Numbered from the stretch's first letter, positions 35,191 through 44,660 are shown. The stretch: 64,000 nt of DNA from Bacteroidota bacterium (GCA_009773455.1 WSXU01000004.1:1-64000); one strand, 5' to 3'. Notes: generated by a model not told the origin, from the letters alone. Made by a program: numbers and translations.

Positions 35191-35757
35191 TCAGGCAACA
35201 AATCCGGGCATAGCCAGCAGCTTTTCCTTCACCATCTGACGGGCCCGCATAAACTGCGTTTTTGAAGTTGATTCCGATATTTTCAATATTTCCGCGATTT
35301 CAGTGTGGTCGTAGCCTTCGATCAGGTAGAGCGAGAAGATCACCCTGGCGCCTTCGGGCAGCAGCTCCATCGCTTTTTTCACCCTTTCAACGCTCAGTCT
35401 GAGTTCTTCTTCGTCGGGTCCCTCCTTCTCATCGGCAATACCCAGTGTTTCCGGTATTTCGTCGTTCACCCACTCAATCCGCCTTTTCTCCAGCTCATTG
35501 ATGCAGCGGTTCACCATGATCCGCTTGAGCCAGGCGCCGAAGGTGGATTCAGCCCGGAACGATTCCAGTCTCCGGAAGGCTTCCACGAAACCCTCCTGCA
35601 ACATATCCTTTGCCTCCTCGCTGTTGCCCATCATGCGCACACAGATGTTGTACATGGCTTTGGCGAAAGCCTGGTACAGCTCATTGTAAGCCTTGCGGTT
35701 TCCGGCTTTGCAAGCCTCAACCAGGTGCAGGTGTATGTCTTTTTGCGGGTAATTCAA
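35191..35757 (-). CDS. ECF-type RNA polymerase sigma-70 factor
   Basis: A 188-residue ECF sigma factor. Region 2: YNELYQAFAKAMYNICVRMM, SEEAKDMLQEGFVEAFRRLE and STFGAWLKRIMVNRCINELEKR. Region 4: GYDHTEIAEILKISESTSKTQ followed by RARQMVKEKL. The first codon of the frame is TTG (protein begins NYPQKDIHLHL); no in-frame ATG lies between it and the upstream stop, so a TTG start is the most likely. First gene of a three-gene operon with the anti-sigma-like and DUF4097-like genes. A second, separate ECF operon lies at 10.6 kb in this window. Confidence 0.93.
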   Translation of the reverse strand: MNYPQKDIHLHLVEACKAGNRKAYNELYQAFAKAMYNICVRMMGNSEEAKDMLQEGFVEAFRRLESFRAESTFGAWLKRIMVNRCINELEKRRIEWVNDEIPETLGIADEKEGPDEEELRLSVERVKKAMELLPEGARVIFSLYLIEGYDHTEIAEILKISESTSKTQFMRARQMVKEKLLAMPGFVA

Positions 35758-35829
35758 ACGCCGTTCCGGATTGTAGTTGATTTAATGACAGCTCAGATTC
35801 CAAAAGGTTGGAACCGGAGGAATAAAAAT

Positions 35830-36855
35830 AGGAAATTCGGGGGTTGGTTTGACGTTGGGGGTTGGATGTTAGGCGATGGACGTTAGGCGTTCGAAGAGTT
35901 CAATGCGCTGCGCGCGTTCAATCGCTTCGCGGTTCCATAGCCTTCGGCTGCTTGCCCGCCAGTTTGCATGTAGTATTCAGGAAGGATTGACTAAACATTT
36001 TCTATGATTTGGATTTAGGATGTCGGTCAGGCGGGTTTAAGGGTTCAATGGCTTCACCGTTCCATGCGCTTCGCGCGTTCAAGAGGTTCAATGGTGCAAT
36101 TGTCTTCGGCTATATTTCAAATCAGAACTTTCCGGAAAGCAGGCAGAGCCTGCTTTGATAAGAGAGACGGAGGCAGAGCCTCCGCCTACCCCGAACGTGG
36201 GGCGATAAAAACAATGTTACAGTAAAAACGCACAACCTGAAAATTTCATTCTTTTCCGTACATGCTAAAGTACTTTAACCGTTATATATCAATACTTTAA
36301 ACAACAGTTACCAATCGGCTTTTAACCATTGATCTTTCCTGCTATTGACCAAAAGTCAGGACCAAAAGTCATTATAATGACCAATATTGCGATTTCCGAC
36401 ACTAAAACAAAAATTTACCGTTTGAACCCTGGATGGATTCAATGAATCCCGGCAGGCCAGTTTTAACTGGGGTATGCTGAAAAACCCGGTAATTTGTGGA
36501 TTGACCTCAGAGAGGTCAAATGTTTATAAAAAAAGATGATGATTCAGATATCTGACCCCGGCTGGGGTCGCATGTTTATCGTCTTGTTTAATTTTCTATC
36601 CCGAAACTTCGATATTTCATGGGGCCTCCGCCTACCGCGAACGTGGGGGTCAATGCGTTGCGGGCTTTCGGGGTTGGGCGTTGAGCGTTCAGACGTGCGC
36701 GTTCAAGTGGTTCAATGGTGCAATTGTTTTCGGTTATATTTCAAATCAGAACTTTCCGGAAAGCAGGCAGAGCCTCCGCCTACCCCGAACGTAGTAATCT
36801 CTGCGACCTTTGCGGTTCCTTTGTGCTCTTTGCGGTTAAATTTAACCTTATAAAG
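35830..36855. repeat. Repeat-rich intergenic region
   Basis: About 1.1 kb without genes. It holds GACGTTGGGGGTTGG-like units (35850-35890), GTTCAATGCGCTGCGCGCGT-like blocks (35900 and 36060), and a block repeated at 36080-36200 and 36699-36792 (TTCAATGGTGCAATTGT, TTTCAAATCAGAACTTTCCG, AAGCAGGCAGAGCC, CCGCCTACCCCGAACGT). The second copy looks like the first with about 30 bp deleted. A third partial CCTCCGCCTACCGCGAACGT lies near 36625. Confidence 0.7.
36501..36579. repeat. Paired palindromes followed by CATGTTTAT
   Basis: TTGACCTCagaGAGGTCAA (36501-36519) followed by ATGTTTATAA, and GACCCCggctGGGGTC (36554-36569) followed by GCATGTTTATC. Two different palindromes share the same 3' tail, a compact duplicated element. 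Confidence 0.6.
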
Positions 36856-36858
36856 ATC

Positions 36859-37611
36859 CTAATCCTTCACACATCTGACAGAAAAGCCGGCCTCCTTAAA
36901 CCAGATGTAGGGTGTGATGGTTTCACCCGGCTGTATCGACATGGAGCGGTACCATGCAGTCATCTCATTAACATCTTCTGTAGCACTCCACCAATATCCC
37001 CAATAACCCAATTGGATGAAATATACTCCGAATCTTGCTCCCCCCGGCAGTGCCGTAAAGCCGCAGCTGTTGAGCGACGCTTCATTAGATTCAGTCCAAT
37101 GCGTTCCACCTGTTTCTTTCAGTTTCATAACCGCCAGGCTATCGCCACCCAGATAAGAAACCAGGGTAGACCATTCATCATTGGAAGGCACATGCCAGCC
37201 CGCAGGGGCGATTTCACGGCTATCGGAAACCGCATACCAGTTGTACAACCTGCCGTAAGTGGCAATCATCTGAAAAGATTTATAATTGTTATGATTGCAG
37301 TAAGCACCGGTTTTTAAACCATCCCATGCAATACTATCGGTTACTTCGGGTATGGAATCGCCATTCCGGTACCTGGTCGTCCTCAGGTTTTCGGCCATCC
37401 ATGTCTGCGTGCCGATCACAATGGTCTTATAGGTATTGCCATCCTGATCGGTTACTGTACCGTAATCCAGCGAAGAGTTAAAGATCGCAGTGGTTTTACC
37501 GTTGGTCGGATTCACGGGTTTAGGGTCATCTTTTTTGCAATTGGTGGTAATAAGGATGGCAAATCCTGACACCACAAATAAAACAAACCAAATCCCCTTT
37601 TCTGCTTTCAT
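36859..37611 (-). CDS. FISUMP domain lipoprotein (Fib_succ_major)
   Basis: A 250-residue lipoprotein. The ATG at 37611 (MKAEKGIWFVLFVVSGFAIL) is preferred over the upstream start; the lipobox is ITTNCKKDD. The C-terminal 190 residues are a FISUMP domain: VTDQDGNTYKTIVIGTQTWM followed by AENLR, GRLYNWYAVSDSREIAPAGW, HVPSNDEWSTLVSYLGG, LPGGARFG, YWWSATEDVNEM and ending AGFSVRCVKD. FISUMP domains are lectin-like (formylglycine-enzyme/C-type lectin) folds on secreted proteins of Bacteroidota and Fibrobacter; no catalytic role is known. Single gene. Confidence 0.9.
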   Translation of the reverse strand: MKAEKGIWFVLFVVSGFAILITTNCKKDDPKPVNPTNGKTTAIFNSSLDYGTVTDQDGNTYKTIVIGTQTWMAENLRTTRYRNGDSIPEVTDSIAWDGLKTGAYCNHNNYKSFQMIATYGRLYNWYAVSDSREIAPAGWHVPSNDEWSTLVSYLGGDSLAVMKLKETGGTHWTESNEASLNSCGFTALPGGARFGVYFIQLGYWGYWWSATEDVNEMTAWYRSMSIQPGETITPYIWFKEAGFSVRCVKD

Positions 37612-37653
37612 GTTTTTTTTTAAGTGATCTGTACTGATTAACCCGGACTGCAT

Positions 37654-38115
37654 TTGCTTTCAGTGGGCGCAACCTGCTCAAGTACTTATAATCCTGCCTC
37701 CGGCAGGTATGTAAATAACCTATATTTTCCTGCCGATTTCATACCATATGTATCGTTTAAAATGCCGGAAAACCTATTGTTACACTATACAAACTTAACA
37801 CTTTCTTGTCACCATTCCTTTCTGGCAATGGTTAATTCATTTTATATCTTCACCTGAAGGATTTATTTGCACACATAATGCTAAAGTCGGGTTAAACTCC
37901 GAACATGTAGAAAATATAACATCGCACTACTGCTTTTTGTGTATTATACACAGGAAGGCCCCTCTGCCGCTATCGGTTTGGCGCATGGCGAAGAAGCGGA
38001 TTTCGAAGCACTGAATTGTCTGCCTGCTCTGAACTTGATACGAAGCACAAAGCTTCTTTTAAGCACTGAACCCACTTTTTTTGCCAAACACCTGTTAGCA
38101 GCTGTAAATATTCAC
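37654..38115. other. Intergenic region, no gene recognised
   Basis: About 460 bp between two minus-strand genes. A short palindrome CCTGCCtccGGCAGG lies near 37692-37706. Two plus-strand ORFs of 67 and 71 codons have no family resemblance and no visible Shine-Dalgarno-like sequence. Confidence 0.4.
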
Positions 38116-39372
38116 TTAGAATGTGATTTTAATCTTCGGCACTACTTTTTTTAGTTCCTTTTTGACATTGTTATTTGCTCGTTCAATTTCGTTACTAACG
38201 TTGCGAATAATTTTTACTGCTTCGTGATTTTCTCCTGTGCCATTCTTAATATCATTAACTGTATTATTCCATGTTTTAGTCAAATCATTATTAGGCCCAA
38301 ACTCAATATTCAAAGCTTGACCAATTGCAGCTAATCCTTTTATGATATCGTTATTTTTTCCAAAACAGCCATTTTGTCCGCCAACACCATAGGTTAGGCA
38401 TTTATCAAGTTCCCTAGATAACAATTGTCCTCCAGCACATCCAGCAAATGTATATGGTTCACCACCTGATGCTATAGCACATTCCAATATTATCTGTGTC
38501 TCTGGGTTTAGATTTAGATTTTGAACTCCATAACAAACTGCGGTATTCATGAAGCTTACTTGGCCTGTTCTGCTCTGTTGTTCTATACATGAGATTAACT
38601 TAGCCAACTGTGGGTCTGAATTTGTACCTGCTAAACAAAGTGCGTATTTGCTGTAATCAGTACCATATGCGTTATAGCATTCCAAAAGCTTTTGAGATAT
38701 TTGTTTTTCTCTATTACCTCCCAAAATGCCAATCATACACATTGTTTGTTCCACTGAATTTTGAGAGTTCTTTACACAATTTAAAATTTCCAACTCCTTA
38801 TCTCCTGCTAAATTCTGTATCATGCAATTGCCAAACTTGTCTCTATTCAAAGTGCCATCAATATTTAAGGATTGTTGGTAACATTCAAGCGCCTTTTGTT
38901 CGCTTGTAATCATGACGTTTCCATAAGGTTTATTGACATCAACTATTTGGTTGGGCAAAGGGTGAAAACCATTTGCAGTTTCAACACCTACATTTTTATT
39001 ATATTGTGGTGGTTGATAAATTCTAGCATATGGATTTAAGGGTTGTGGACATTGACAGTATCCAACAATATTTGCTCCATTGATTCTGTCAACTTGTACC
39101 AATTGATTATTCCAATCAATAAAAAATGCATTGAAATTCGGAGTAGTTGATGGAAGCATTAAGTACATATAACCAGAAGGGTCTCTAACTGTCTGACCTC
39201 TATTTGCAGGATTTCCATCTTGAATAACAAAACCATTATCATATAAGATAAATGATTGATTTCTAACTTGGTCAAAAATTCTACCCACAGGTTGTTGAGC
39301 ATATACACTACTGCTAAACAAGATAAAAAGGGTGAAAATGAGAATACTTGTTGTTTTGCTAATTGTTAACAT
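38116..39372 (-). CDS. Secreted protein with Cys-containing helical repeats
   Basis: A 418-residue exported protein with signal peptide MLTISKTTSILIFTLFILFSSSVYAQ. Residues about 60-130 contain a proline-rich linker (CQCPQPLNPYARIYQPPQYN). From about 155 to 345 runs a repeat of roughly 35 residues with two cysteines each: ALECYQQSLNIDGTL...KFGNCMIQNLAGD, EILNCVKNSQNSVEQTMCMI, LLECYNAYGTDYSKYALCLA, ECAIASGGEPYTFAGCAGGQ, LDKCLTYGVGGQNGCFGKNN. The tail is charged (NNNVKKELKKVVPKIKITF). Similar 'C...GGEPYTFAGCxxGQLxxRELxKC' proteins are unnamed in several phyla (from memory). AT-rich relative to the flanks. It forms an operon with the upstream DUF5675 gene, 12 bp apart. Confidence 0.65.
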   Translation of the reverse strand: MLTISKTTSILIFTLFILFSSSVYAQQPVGRIFDQVRNQSFILYDNGFVIQDGNPANRGQTVRDPSGYMYLMLPSTTPNFNAFFIDWNNQLVQVDRINGANIVGYCQCPQPLNPYARIYQPPQYNKNVGVETANGFHPLPNQIVDVNKPYGNVMITSEQKALECYQQSLNIDGTLNRDKFGNCMIQNLAGDKELEILNCVKNSQNSVEQTMCMIGILGGNREKQISQKLLECYNAYGTDYSKYALCLAGTNSDPQLAKLISCIEQQSRTGQVSFMNTAVCYGVQNLNLNPETQIILECAIASGGEPYTFAGCAGGQLLSRELDKCLTYGVGGQNGCFGKNNDIIKGLAAIGQALNIEFGPNNDLTKTWNNTVNDIKNGTGENHEAVKIIRNVSNEIERANNNVKKELKKVVPKIKITF

Positions 39373-39384
39373 AAATGCTACTTT

Positions 39385-39861
39385 TTATTTGAAGGTTAGT
39401 GATATTGTTTTGTTAGGTGAGCTTTGAGGCGTACTTGTACCATAAAACGCTTTTTTTAATTCTGTATATGCAATAGAACTATTTTGAATACTACAGTTAT
39501 TAATGTCAGCATTTGAGCCAACCAATACACACCCCTTTATTTCTCTGGTATAATTTCCTAAATGAATTTGTACCTCTGTTCTGTTGGGTACTTTCTCAAG
39601 TTGAATCCTCCATCCATCTTTTTTGTCATATCGTAGTATGCCAGAATAAGTTCCGATGGGAATACAGCTTAAATTATTCAAATTATCTTTCCACGGCAAT
39701 TCTAATGTGTAACAGAGAACCTTGCCGTCAGCAATAAGATAGCCCATAGTACAATTGTCAGCTGAAATTTTCCTTTCAATTGTAAGTTCAAACTTCTCTT
39801 GTGAAAAAGAAATTAATGATAGACAGAGCAATATTAGTGTCGTTAAAAATGTTAATTTCAT
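39385..39861 (-). CDS. DUF5675 family exported protein
   Basis: A 158-residue protein with signal peptide MKLTFLTTLILLCLSLISFS. The mature part matches DUF5675: LTIERKISADNCTMGYLIAD, VLCYTLELPWKDNLNNLSCI, PIGTYSGILR, GWRIQLEKVPNRTEVQIHLG and REIKGCVLVG. The 'LELPW.dN....sCIP.G.Y' and 'R..i.iH.GN...d..GCil.G' blocks are diagnostic. Versions of this domain also occur in phage and toxin-associated contexts. It shares an AT-rich operon with the Cys-repeat protein downstream (12 bp), which suggests the two act together and were acquired together. Function unknown. Confidence 0.8.
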   Translation of the reverse strand: MKLTFLTTLILLCLSLISFSQEKFELTIERKISADNCTMGYLIADGKVLCYTLELPWKDNLNNLSCIPIGTYSGILRYDKKDGWRIQLEKVPNRTEVQIHLGNYTREIKGCVLVGSNADINNCSIQNSSIAYTELKKAFYGTSTPQSSPNKTISLTFK

Positions 39862-40311
39862 AATTTCTAAAGTATTTATGGTCTGTGTTATTTTACTAGC
39901 TGCTAACTAGAAAATATCATCAATAATTTACCATATTTAATCAACCTGCCCTAAATTCCTTTAGCCATTTTGAAGTTACGCTTAAGTGCAAAATTCTTCT
40001 TTAAACAAGTTTGTGTCTGAACAACCTTAGTGTTGTGATATTCTTTAGAATAAAAGGACTGTTGTATGATTCCAAATGGTATTGGCTTCGAGCCAGATTC
40101 AGGTTTGATATTTAGCTATATCAGATATTTATAAGGAATTGGAAGTATGAATAAAAACCCGGATCGACATATAAACCTTTAGAAACAATTCAAGTTCATC
40201 CGGCTGTTGTTAAAGATTTGTTAATCCGGGTCATTTATATGGCGGGAATGCGCAGTGGTTTGAACCATTTCAGCATATCTATGTTTAATGATAAAATCCA
40301 AACGTTAAACG
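39862..40311. other. Intergenic region between divergent genes, nothing recognised
   Basis: About 450 bp of AT-rich DNA between the divergent DUF5675 and T9SS genes. I see no ORF, hairpin terminator or clear promoter pair that I would defend. Confidence 0.4.
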
Positions 40312-42111
40312 ATGAAAAAGCTATACACCAATTTCTCAGGATTATTCAAAAACTTAGCTGCAGGTATACTGCTGCTCACAGGCCTGGCACCCATCGGCGG
40401 GCAGGCACAGTCCATCACCCTGCTGGCCCCGAACGGCGGTGAGGCCTGGAATGGCGGAACCTATGAAGAGGTCAGCTGGACAGGACAAGCCCTTGGCAGT
40501 ATTTTGAGGCTTGAAATATCAAATGACGGCGGAAATGAATGGTTTTACTTTGGTGAACTTTCATCCGCACCTGGCGGAGGCATAGCCCCGGTCTTTGTGC
40601 CCAATATTAATACTACAAACGCCCTGCTGAGAATTACCGACTTCTTCAATCCCGCGGTAAGCGACATCAGCGATGCACCATTTTCCATTTCCTTTTCACC
40701 CATCAATATATATCAGCCGGCTACCGGATCTTTTGTTTTCGCCAATGTACCCACCTATGTGAACTGGCTCGTCAATGACCCGGACATCACCCTGATCAAC
40801 GCGGAAATATCGACCGACGGCGGACTTACCTATGTTCCTGTAGCACAGAACATCAACGCGCTCACGGGGTTTACTTACCTTACCCTTTCAGACACAGCAA
40901 CCGAAACATGTATTCTCAGGCTTTCCAATGCCGCGGATCCGTCCGAATTTTCCGAGAGCACTCCTTTTACCATCAGCACAGTACCTGTTTATAACCTGAC
41001 CTCCCCTGCCGGCGGAGAAATTGTGAATGTTTACAGCCCGCTGACCATCAGCTGGACCGTTGAAAATTCCTTTTCTGACGATTGTAATCTGGAGTATTCG
41101 ACAGACAATGGCGAAACCTGGACATTTCTCAATAATGCCACAAGCACCGGAACATTCGGAAGTTACGTGTGGACCACCCCCAACCTCAATTCGGAAACAT
41201 GCCTGATCCGCATCAGTGATATTTATTCACAAACATCAAAAGACACCTCAGGGGTATTCACCATCATGCCCTTTCCTGAAATTCAACCCTGCATGGTTAC
41301 GGTCGACAGCCTGACCAACCACAACATCATTGTATGGGAGAAGCCCAACCCCGGCCTTATTACCGATTTCCTTGTTTACAGGGAAACAACCCAGGCCAAT
41401 GTTTATGAGGTCATCGATACGGTTGGTTACAGCGAGGAACCTGTGGTCACCGACTTTGATTCCAACCCGTCCGTTCGTCCCTACCGTTATAAAATCGGAT
41501 TTACAGACAACGAAAACACGCTATTCCCCGCCGGTGATTACCACCAGACCATTCACCTGACCATCAGCCAGGGCGTCAGCGGCAACTGGAACCTGATCTG
41601 GACGCCTTACACCGGATTTGACTATTCATCCTATAACATTCTGCGCAATACCGGATCGGGCAGCTATGAGCAGATTGCCACCATTTCATCCAGCTTCAAT
41701 TCATACACCGATTTTGAAGCACCATCGGGAGAAGTTTCCTACATCGTGGCCATCGACCGTCCGGGTGCATGCAATACCGGCTCCCGAAGCAACAACTATT
41801 CGGATGTCCGTTCCAATGTAGCCTCACTGAGCCCGGTTGGCGTTGCGGGTAACACGGATGTTGATTTCAGCATTTACCCCGTCCCTGCCAACGACCGGAT
41901 CAACATTCAGTTCGGTGACAACGTAAAAGGAAATATCCTTCTGACCATTACCGATGTTACCGGCCGGATCATTTATTCAGCGGACTACAGCGGTGTACTT
42001 CCGGGACAGGTGCATACTGTCAGCACTTCGGAATATAAGGAAGGCATCTATTTACTGAATTTAATTTCGGAGGACAGCCGGAGCACAAAGAAAATCGTGG
42101 TCAGGCATTAA
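40312..42111 (+). CDS. T9SS-sorted Ig-like surface protein, tandem paralogue 1
   Basis: A 599-residue secreted protein. Signal peptide to about residue 33 (LLTGLAPIGGQAQ). Two or more beta-sandwich repeats of the 'PNGGE.W' type: ITLLAPNGGEAWNGGTYEEV, LEISNDGGNEW, then YNLTSPAGGEIVNVYSPLTI and LEYSTDNGETWTFL; a central IYQPATGSFVFANVPTYVNW unit also belongs. A fibronectin-III-like pair follows (VDSLTNHNIIVWEKP, NWNLIWTPYTGFDYSSYNIL). The C-terminus is a T9SS domain: IYPVPANDRINIQFGDNVKG, LTITDVTGRIIYS, KEGIYLLNLISED, ending KKIVVRH. It is followed by a terminator and then by a closely related gene of identical length. Likely cell surface, ligand unknown. Confidence 0.9.
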   Translation: MKKLYTNFSGLFKNLAAGILLLTGLAPIGGQAQSITLLAPNGGEAWNGGTYEEVSWTGQALGSILRLEISNDGGNEWFYFGELSSAPGGGIAPVFVPNINTTNALLRITDFFNPAVSDISDAPFSISFSPINIYQPATGSFVFANVPTYVNWLVNDPDITLINAEISTDGGLTYVPVAQNINALTGFTYLTLSDTATETCILRLSNAADPSEFSESTPFTISTVPVYNLTSPAGGEIVNVYSPLTISWTVENSFSDDCNLEYSTDNGETWTFLNNATSTGTFGSYVWTTPNLNSETCLIRISDIYSQTSKDTSGVFTIMPFPEIQPCMVTVDSLTNHNIIVWEKPNPGLITDFLVYRETTQANVYEVIDTVGYSEEPVVTDFDSNPSVRPYRYKIGFTDNENTLFPAGDYHQTIHLTISQGVSGNWNLIWTPYTGFDYSSYNILRNTGSGSYEQIATISSSFNSYTDFEAPSGEVSYIVAIDRPGACNTGSRSNNYSDVRSNVASLSPVGVAGNTDVDFSIYPVPANDRINIQFGDNVKGNILLTITDVTGRIIYSADYSGVLPGQVHTVSTSEYKEGIYLLNLISEDSRSTKKIVVRH

Positions 42112-42163
42112 TTACCTGCATGAATCTGGTCTGCACGCTGCAGGTCGGATCGACAGAAAATTA

Positions 42164-42206
42164 ACGGAGAATTCAGGTAAGTCCCTGACTCTCCGTTTTT
42201 TTATGT
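42164..42206 (+). terminator. Terminator after tandem paralogue 1
   Basis: Stem ACGGAGAattCAGG / CCTGAcTCTCCGT followed by TTTTTTT, about 50 bp after the stop. Its outer arm ACGGAGA/TCTCCGT is identical to that of the terminator after paralogue 2. Confidence 0.85.
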
Positions 42207-42454
42207 TTATCAATTGATTGGCATTTCGCCTCAATTCACCGGGTAAGAAATCATGACGCTGTTATGGCCAATGATCTGATTGCATGAACTTTAGCCTGCC
42301 AAAGGATTTACAGGCCCGAAACAAATTGCAGAGAAAAAGATATCCCCTTGGTTTGAACAAAGCAACCTGATCTTCATTTATTAATAATACAGGAACTTGC
42401 TTTGAACTTTTTGGCAGATATTTTTGTTTAAAGTTATAATCGAAACATAAAACA

Positions 42455-44254
42455 ATGAAACAGAACTACAACACCATAGCGCAACATCTGAAATCCTTGA
42501 TTTTCGGGATGTTTATTTTCTCAGCCATGATTGGCTCCCCGGTCGCAGCCCAGACAATTACCCTTCAAACCCCGAACGGCGGAGAAGTATGGAATGCCGG
42601 TAGCGTAGAAGTGATCAGCTGGTCGGGGCAAAACCTTTCCGGTATTATCCGGATTGAATTTTCACAGGACGGCGGAAACAGCTGGCTTTACAGCGGCGAG
42701 GTTCCAACGGCTCCCGGCGGAGGCAATGTCAGCCTGGGCGTGCCCTATTTTCTCACCGAGAATGCTTTGCTCAGGGTTTACGATGTTTCACAACCTGAAG
42801 TCACAGACCTGAGCGATGCTCCTTTTACCGTCCTGATTCCGGCAATCTTCATCTGGGAACCATCCGGTAATTCAGCAGTTTTTACCAACAGTGCGGCACA
42901 GGTATACTGGATTCTGAATGTTCCTGATATAACCCTTATCAATGCTGAAATTTCGACCGATAACGGGCAGACCTTTACGCCTGTTGCGCAGAACCTGAAT
43001 GCTCAGATGAGTTATACATACATTGAATTATCAGACATACCTGCCGACTCCTGTATCCTGAAGCTTTACAATGCGGAAGACCCTTCCGAATATGGACTGA
43101 GCAACGTGTTTACGATCAGCCCGCTGCCCGTTTATACCCTGACTTCACCGGCAGGCGGAGAAATCGTGAATACCTTCAGCCCTTTCACCATCACCTGGGA
43201 TGTTGAAAATCCTTATACAGCTTATAATTACCTGGAATTCTCAGCAGATAACGGTGTAACCTGGGAAGTGATTGCCAATGGCAGCAGCCAGGGGAATTCA
43301 GGGAGTGTTGAGTGGATCACCCCCAATGTGGATTCTGAGGAATGCCTGATCCGGATCACCGATTCTTACGCATATACATCCAGTGATACCAGTGAAGCCT
43401 TCACAATTCTGGCTTACCCTGAAACACCGGTTTGCATGGTAACGGTAGACAGCCTGACCAACCAGAATGTGATCATATGGGAAAAGCCTGTTTCGGACCT
43501 TATCGCCGATTTCCTGGTTTACAAAGAAACGGATGAAGCCAATGTATATGAGGTCATCGACACGGTCAGCTATGAAGAGGCACCCATTGTCAGTGACTTT
43601 GGCTCCAACCCGGCCATGAGACCTTACCGTTATAAAATCGGGTTCAGGGATAGTGAAAACCGGGTATTTCCTGCGGGTGACTACCACCAGACCATCCACC
43701 TGACCATCAACCAGGGCGTTAACGGCAACTGGAACCTGATCTGGACACCTTACACGGGAATCGACTATACATCGTATAAAATTATGCGTAAATCGGGCGA
43801 TGGTGCTTTTGAACAGATCGCCACCGTTTCGGCAAGTTTCAGCTCGTTTACCGATTTCGATGCCCCTGCAGGCGACATCGCCTATATGGTTAAAATCGTG
43901 AATCCTGAAGGTTGCAGCACCGGTCTCCGCAATGCGGTATATACCGATATTAACTCAAATCAGGCATCGGCAAATCTTGTTTCGGTAGGTGGTATCGGTA
44001 AAACTGACTTCAGCATTTATCCTGTTCCTGCCAATGATCAGATCAACATTCAGTTTGGTGACAATATAAAAGGAAATATCAAACTAACCATCACCGATGT
44101 AACGGGCAGGGTCATTTATTCAGAAGAATACAGTGATGTTCGCCAGGGACAGGTGAAAACAGTGGATAGTTCGGACTTAAATGAAGGCTTGTATCTGTTG
44201 AATGTAATTTCATCCGGCAACAGGATTACAAAGAAAATTTTGGTAAGGCATTAA
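42455..44254 (+). CDS. T9SS-sorted Ig-like surface protein, tandem paralogue 2
   Basis: A 599-residue homologue of the preceding gene, same length and same domain order: signal peptide ending PVAAQ, ITLQTPNGGEVWNAGSVEVI, a central unit, YTLTSPAGGEIVNTFSPFTI, the fibronectin-like pair (TNQNVIIWEKPVSDLIADFL, NWNLIWTPYTGIDYTSYKIM), and T9SS tail IYPVPANDQINIQFGDNIKG, NEGLYLLNVIS, ending KKILVRH. The two differ most in the N-terminal half, whereas the fibronectin-like and sorting regions are near identical, suggesting recent duplication or gene conversion. TATTTTTG at about 42417-42424 is a possible -7 element. It is followed by its own terminator. Confidence 0.9.
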   Translation: MKQNYNTIAQHLKSLIFGMFIFSAMIGSPVAAQTITLQTPNGGEVWNAGSVEVISWSGQNLSGIIRIEFSQDGGNSWLYSGEVPTAPGGGNVSLGVPYFLTENALLRVYDVSQPEVTDLSDAPFTVLIPAIFIWEPSGNSAVFTNSAAQVYWILNVPDITLINAEISTDNGQTFTPVAQNLNAQMSYTYIELSDIPADSCILKLYNAEDPSEYGLSNVFTISPLPVYTLTSPAGGEIVNTFSPFTITWDVENPYTAYNYLEFSADNGVTWEVIANGSSQGNSGSVEWITPNVDSEECLIRITDSYAYTSSDTSEAFTILAYPETPVCMVTVDSLTNQNVIIWEKPVSDLIADFLVYKETDEANVYEVIDTVSYEEAPIVSDFGSNPAMRPYRYKIGFRDSENRVFPAGDYHQTIHLTINQGVNGNWNLIWTPYTGIDYTSYKIMRKSGDGAFEQIATVSASFSSFTDFDAPAGDIAYMVKIVNPEGCSTGLRNAVYTDINSNQASANLVSVGGIGKTDFSIYPVPANDQINIQFGDNIKGNIKLTITDVTGRVIYSEEYSDVRQGQVKTVDSSDLNEGLYLLNVISSGNRITKKILVRH

Positions 44255-44305
44255 ATATCGACCGGTATCCGATCGGCTTTCAGCAGGTGGGATTAATTGG
44301 TTCAC

Positions 44306-44343
44306 AAACGGAGAATCCCGGCAATGCCGGGATTCTCCGTTTT
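44306..44343 (+). terminator. Strong perfect-stem terminator after tandem paralogue 2
   Basis: ACGGAGAATCCCGGCA pairs perfectly with TGCCGGGATTCTCCGT around a single A, flanked by AA and TTT. It starts about 50 bp after the stop codon. Confidence 0.88.
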
Positions 44344-44509
44344 ATGTTAAAAATCTCAAACCCGGACTAGAAGCCTTATTCCGTTAACTTAAATCCGGGT
44401 CAAATGAAACAATGTTTTTCATATCAGATTCAGTAAACAACACCTTGATTAACGTAAACTCGATAAATTAGTGAATGATTTACAATAACTTAAATATTTT
44501 GAAACAATT

Positions 44510-44660
44510 CTAGAGTCATATTTGGTGTTTTAGTGTCCCGATTGTTATACCGCCACAGGCGGTCAGGCGGGATGGTGGCAGAAAAAAATTTGCCACAAAT
44601 TCTGACTGCCATTTTACCCGCCAAAGGTGGGCAGGCGGGAGCACCTAATTTCAAAATTTC
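44510..44660. repeat. Interrupted GCCACAAA...GCACCTAA repeat with GC-rich inserts
   Basis: TTTTAGTGTCCCGATTG, then a palindromic CCGCCACAGGCGG, then TTTGCCACAAATTCTGACTG with an inserted ACCCGCCAAAGGTGGGCAGG block, then GCACCTAATTTCAAAATTTC. It looks like a diverged member of the nested family at 22.6-24.1 kb. Confidence 0.5.

Noticed and set aside
35305-35886. 193-codon ORF on the plus strand
   Set aside because: Antisense to the ECF sigma factor; no family resemblance.
36715-37317. 200-codon ORF on the plus strand
   Set aside because: Starts in an intergenic repeat and continues antisense to the FISUMP lipoprotein gene.
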